Positions 61,580 through 64,000 of a stretch of DNA of 64,000 bases are shown piece after piece. The stretch is from contig NZ_RBAN01000004.1 in NCBI RefSeq assembly GCF_003626655.1, positions 186,001 to 250,000 on the forward strand, written 5' to 3'. Each line of letters opens with the position of its first letter. Positions within the stretch are counted from its first letter, which is position 1. Made by a program: the position numbers and the translations under genes. This DNA is from Micromonospora costi. Its GTDB lineage: Bacteria > Actinomycetota > Actinomycetes > Mycobacteriales > Micromonosporaceae. The notes beneath the pieces were generated by a model, which was given only the letters and a program-made list of their open reading frames with translations, did no database searches and was not told the origin of the DNA.

Positions 61580-62604
61580 CCGTGCTGCGTACCCCCGGCG
61601 GGCTCTCGCTGCGTTTCCGCCCCCGCGCGCTGCTGGTCGGCGTGGCGTGCGCCCTGCTCGCCGCGGGCCTCGGCGTCCTGGCCGTCGCGGGCGGCGACTA
61701 CCCCATGTCCCCGGCCGACGTGCTGCGCACCCTCACCGGCGGCGGCACCCCTGCCGAGACCTTCATCATCCACGAGCTGCGACTCCCCCGCCTCGTCACG
61801 GCCCTGCTGGTCGGCGCCGCGCTGGGGCTGGCCGGCGCGGTGTTCCAGGCGCTGGTGCGCAACCCGCTCGGCAGCCCGGACCTGCTGGGCTTCACCCAGG
61901 GCGCCTCGACCGGCGCGCTCGTGGTGGTCGTGCTCGGCGGCAGCAGCCTCGCGCTCTCCGGCGCGGCGGTCGCCAGCGGTCTCGCGACCGGGCTGCTCGT
62001 GTACGCCCTCACCTGGCGCAACGGCGTCCACGGCTACCGGCTGGTGCTCGTCGGCATCGGTGTCACGGCCATCCTCACCGGCGTCAACGGCTACCTGCTC
62101 ACCCGGGCGCCGCTCATGGACGCCGCACGGGCGGTGCTCTGGCTCACCGGCAGCCTCGACGGGCGCGGCTGGTCCGAGGCGTTGCCGCTACTGGGCGTGC
62201 TGGGCGTCCTCGCCCCGCTCGTGCTGCTCGGCTGCGGGCCGGCGCTGCGGATGCTGGAGATGGGCGACGACACGGCGGCCGCGCTGGGCGTGCCGGTGCG
62301 CGGGCTGCGCCTCGTGCTGCTCGGCGCGGCGGTGCTGCTGGTCGCGTTCGCGGCGGCGGCCGCCGGGCCGGTGTCGTTCGTGGCGCTGACCGCGCCGCAC
62401 CTCGCCCGTCGCCTGACCCGCTCCCCCGGCCCGAACCTGCTGCCCGCGATGTGTGTGGGCGCGACACTGCTGGTAGGCGCCGACCTGCTGGCGCAACGGG
62501 CGTTCGCCGAGCAGCAACTGCCGGCCGGCGCGGTCACCGGCGCGATCGGCGGCGCGTACCTGGTGTGGCTGCTCGCGATGGAACGCAGGGCGGGTCGGCT
62601 GTGA
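61576..62604 (+). CDS. FecCD-family iron-siderophore permease, second subunit
   Basis: A 342-residue permease with about ten helices (LLVGVACALLAAGLGVLAVAGG, RLPRLVTALLVGAALGLAGAVFQALVRNPLGSPDLLGFTQGAS). The cytoplasmic loop LEMGDDTAAALGVPVRGLR contacts the ATPase. GTG 61576 overlaps the first permease stop. Together the two form the membrane channel for the ferric siderophore. Confidence 0.94.
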   Translation: MTVLRTPGGLSLRFRPRALLVGVACALLAAGLGVLAVAGGDYPMSPADVLRTLTGGGTPAETFIIHELRLPRLVTALLVGAALGLAGAVFQALVRNPLGSPDLLGFTQGASTGALVVVVLGGSSLALSGAAVASGLATGLLVYALTWRNGVHGYRLVLVGIGVTAILTGVNGYLLTRAPLMDAARAVLWLTGSLDGRGWSEALPLLGVLGVLAPLVLLGCGPALRMLEMGDDTAAALGVPVRGLRLVLLGAAVLLVAFAAAAAGPVSFVALTAPHLARRLTRSPGPNLLPAMCVGATLLVGADLLAQRAFAEQQLPAGAVTGAIGGAYLVWLLAMERRAGRL

Positions 62605-62669
62605 GCGGGCGGACCGGGCGGCGGAGCCCCGAGGACGGCACCACCCCGACGAGAACGGAGCACCACCTG

Positions 62670-63494
62670 ATGCAGGCCGGCAGCCCACGGCTCAGCGGCA
62701 CCGACATGACCCTCGCCTACGACCGGCGCACCATCGCCGAGGGGTTGAGCGTCGCCGTGCCGGACCGGTCGTTCACGGTCGTCATCGGGCCCAACGCGTG
62801 CGGCAAGTCGACGTTGCTGCGGGCGCTGTCCCGGATGCTGAAGCCGGCCGCCGGCGCGGTGCTGCTCGACGGCGAGGACATCCACCGCCGGCCGGCGCGT
62901 CAGGTGGCCCGTACGCTCGGGCTGCTGCCCCAGTCCTCGATCGCGCCGGACGGCATCAGCGTGGCGGAGCTGGTGGCCCGCGGCCGGTACCCGCACCAGG
63001 GTCTCCTGCGGCAGTGGTCGCGCGAGGACGAGCGGGTGGTGGAGGAGTCCATGGCGGCCACCGGCGTGGCCGACCTCGCCGACCGGGCGGTCGACGAACT
63101 GTCCGGCGGGCAGCGCCAACGGGTGTGGATCGCCATGGCGCTGGCCCAGCAGACGCCGCTGCTGCTGCTCGACGAACCGACCACGTACCTGGACATCGCC
63201 CACCAGATCGAGATCCTGGACCTGTGTGCCCGGCTGCACGAGGAACAGGGCCGCACCCTGGTCGCGGTGCTGCACGACCTGAACCACGCGGCCCGGTACG
63301 CCACGCACCTGATCGCGATGCGCGACGGGCGGGTCGTCGCCGCGGGCGAGCCCGGGCAGGTGGTCACCGCCGACCTGGTGGCGGAGGTCTTCGGGCTGCC
63401 CTGCCGGGTGATCGAGGACCCGGAGAGCGGCACGCCGCTGGTCGTCCCGGCCGCCCGCCGCCGGGCCGGTCGGCTCGCCCCGGAGCCGGCGTGA
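62670..63494 (+). CDS. Iron-siderophore ABC transporter ATPase
   Basis: A 274-residue ATPase: Walker A GPNACGKST, Q-loop LLPQSSIAPDG, signature LSGGQRQRVWIAMALAQ, Walker B LLLLDEPTTYLDI and switch His in VLHDLNHAARYA. ATG 62670 has GGAG 9 nt upstream; an in-frame GTG at 62601 overlaps the permease stop as GTGA and would add 23 residues, so that start is a real alternative. Its stop overlaps the acylase start by GTGA. Confidence 0.94.
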   Translation: MQAGSPRLSGTDMTLAYDRRTIAEGLSVAVPDRSFTVVIGPNACGKSTLLRALSRMLKPAAGAVLLDGEDIHRRPARQVARTLGLLPQSSIAPDGISVAELVARGRYPHQGLLRQWSREDERVVEESMAATGVADLADRAVDELSGGQRQRVWIAMALAQQTPLLLLDEPTTYLDIAHQIEILDLCARLHEEQGRTLVAVLHDLNHAARYATHLIAMRDGRVVAAGEPGQVVTADLVAEVFGLPCRVIEDPESGTPLVVPAARRRAGRLAPEPA

Positions 63495-64000
63495 CGCGGG
63501 TCTACCGCGACCGGTGGGGCGTCCCCCACCTGCGCGCCGACGACCCGCACGCGCTCGTGGTGGCGCAGGGGCGGGTGACCGCGTACGACCGGGCCTGGCA
63601 GCTGGAGGTGGAGCGGCACCGGGCCGTGGGCACCAGTGCGTCCTTCCTGGGCGTCGAGGCGGTGGGCTGGGACCGGTTCGCCCGGCAGGCCCGGCTGGCC
63701 GACACCGCCCGCCGCTGCCACGCCGCCCTCGACCCGGCCACCGCCGCCTGGGTGGGTGGCTACGTCGACGGGGTCAACGCCGGGCTGGCCGCGGGGGCCG
63801 CGCGGGCGCCCGAGTTCGCCGCCGTCGGGCTGACGCCCGGCCGGTGGGAGCCGTGGACGCCGCTCGCGGTGTGGCTGTCCCACCACATCCTCTTCGCCAA
63901 CGTCCCGACGAAGCTGTGGCGCGAGCACGTCGCCGACCGCCTCGGCGAGCCGGCCATGACCCTGTTCGCCGCCGACGCCCCGGCCACCGCCGGCAGCAAC
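63491..64000 (+). CDS. Penicillin-acylase-family protein (N-terminal part, cut by window end)
   Basis: The first 170 residues of an Ntn-hydrolase of the penicillin amidase family: VYRDRWGVPHLRADDPHAL, GRVTAYDRAWQLEVERHRAVGTSASFLG, AWVGGYVDGVNAGLAA, GLTPGRWEPWTPLAVWLSHHILF. The window ends at TAGSN, where Ser169 is the expected autoprocessing site and beta-chain nucleophile (family motif G-S-N-N/A-W). There is no signal peptide. GTG 63491 overlaps the ATPase stop, so it belongs to the iron-regulated operon and may edit acyl groups on the siderophore. Confidence 0.9.
   Translation, partial: MTRVYRDRWGVPHLRADDPHALVVAQGRVTAYDRAWQLEVERHRAVGTSASFLGVEAVGWDRFARQARLADTARRCHAALDPATAAWVGGYVDGVNAGLAAGAARAPEFAAVGLTPGRWEPWTPLAVWLSHHILFANVPTKLWREHVADRLGEPAMTLFAADAPATAGSN

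Overview
The window is 64 kb of very GC-rich (roughly 72 percent) actinobacterial chromosome. Dense genes, GTG/TTG starts, GTGA/ATGA gene overlaps, leaderless promoters, an IdeR/DmdR-type iron box, a desferrioxamine cluster and a full FXS peptide locus suggest a mycelial actinomycete. Micromonosporaceae (Micromonospora-like) is my best guess; this is inference, as no rRNA or tRNA gene is present to prove it.

Layout. 1-6039: start of an ABC exporter divergent from a MarR regulator; an asparagine-synthase-like amidotransferase facing a GCS2 carboxylate-amine ligase (possibly N-acetylglutaminylglutamine amide osmolyte chemistry); an ECF sigma factor with its DGPF/YCII partner. 6228-14635: a complete FXS locus, with a 62-residue FxSxx-COOH precursor, an FxsB radical SAM/SPASM maturase and an HExxH peptide-modification enzyme on the plus strand, converging on fxsC and fxsT (TIR-like and ParA-TIR-NB-ARC-TPR proteins) on the minus strand. 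14776-17827: isochorismatase-like protein, SCP2-like protein and glycogen-debranching-like glucosidase.

17949-29373 is a carbohydrate region: a secreted discoidin/beta-helix protein, a ROK repressor divergent from a sugar ABC operon ending in a GH1 beta-glucosidase, a TMEM175-like channel, and a secreted GH16 beta-glucanase with a ricin-type lectin domain. The two secreted genes share a GAGAGCGCTCTC (LacI-type) operator; the transporter operon has a different dyad, probably the ROK site. 30039-33669 encodes a three-subunit molybdenum hydroxylase of PaoABC type. 33697-52547 holds an ArsR/SRPBCC pair, Nudix, aldo-keto reductase, a sensor kinase overlapping a receiver-TrxB fusion, a membrane alpha/beta-hydrolase, RidA plus dehydrogenase with a divergent LysR, smpB, a GH18 chitinase, a mannosyltransferase-like membrane protein, a UDP-galactopyranose-mutase-like flavoprotein, a phosphotransferase and a GNAT.

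53163-64000 is iron acquisition: desD, desC, desB, desA, a siderophore-interacting protein and an iron-siderophore binding lipoprotein on the minus strand, divergent from two FecCD permeases, an ATPase and a penicillin-acylase-family gene cut by the window end. A single near-perfect iron box lies between the two transcription units. Several intergenic gaps carry long inverted repeats with 16-23 bp arms, falling into at least two multi-copy families. No CRISPR array, IS element, rRNA or tRNA was found.
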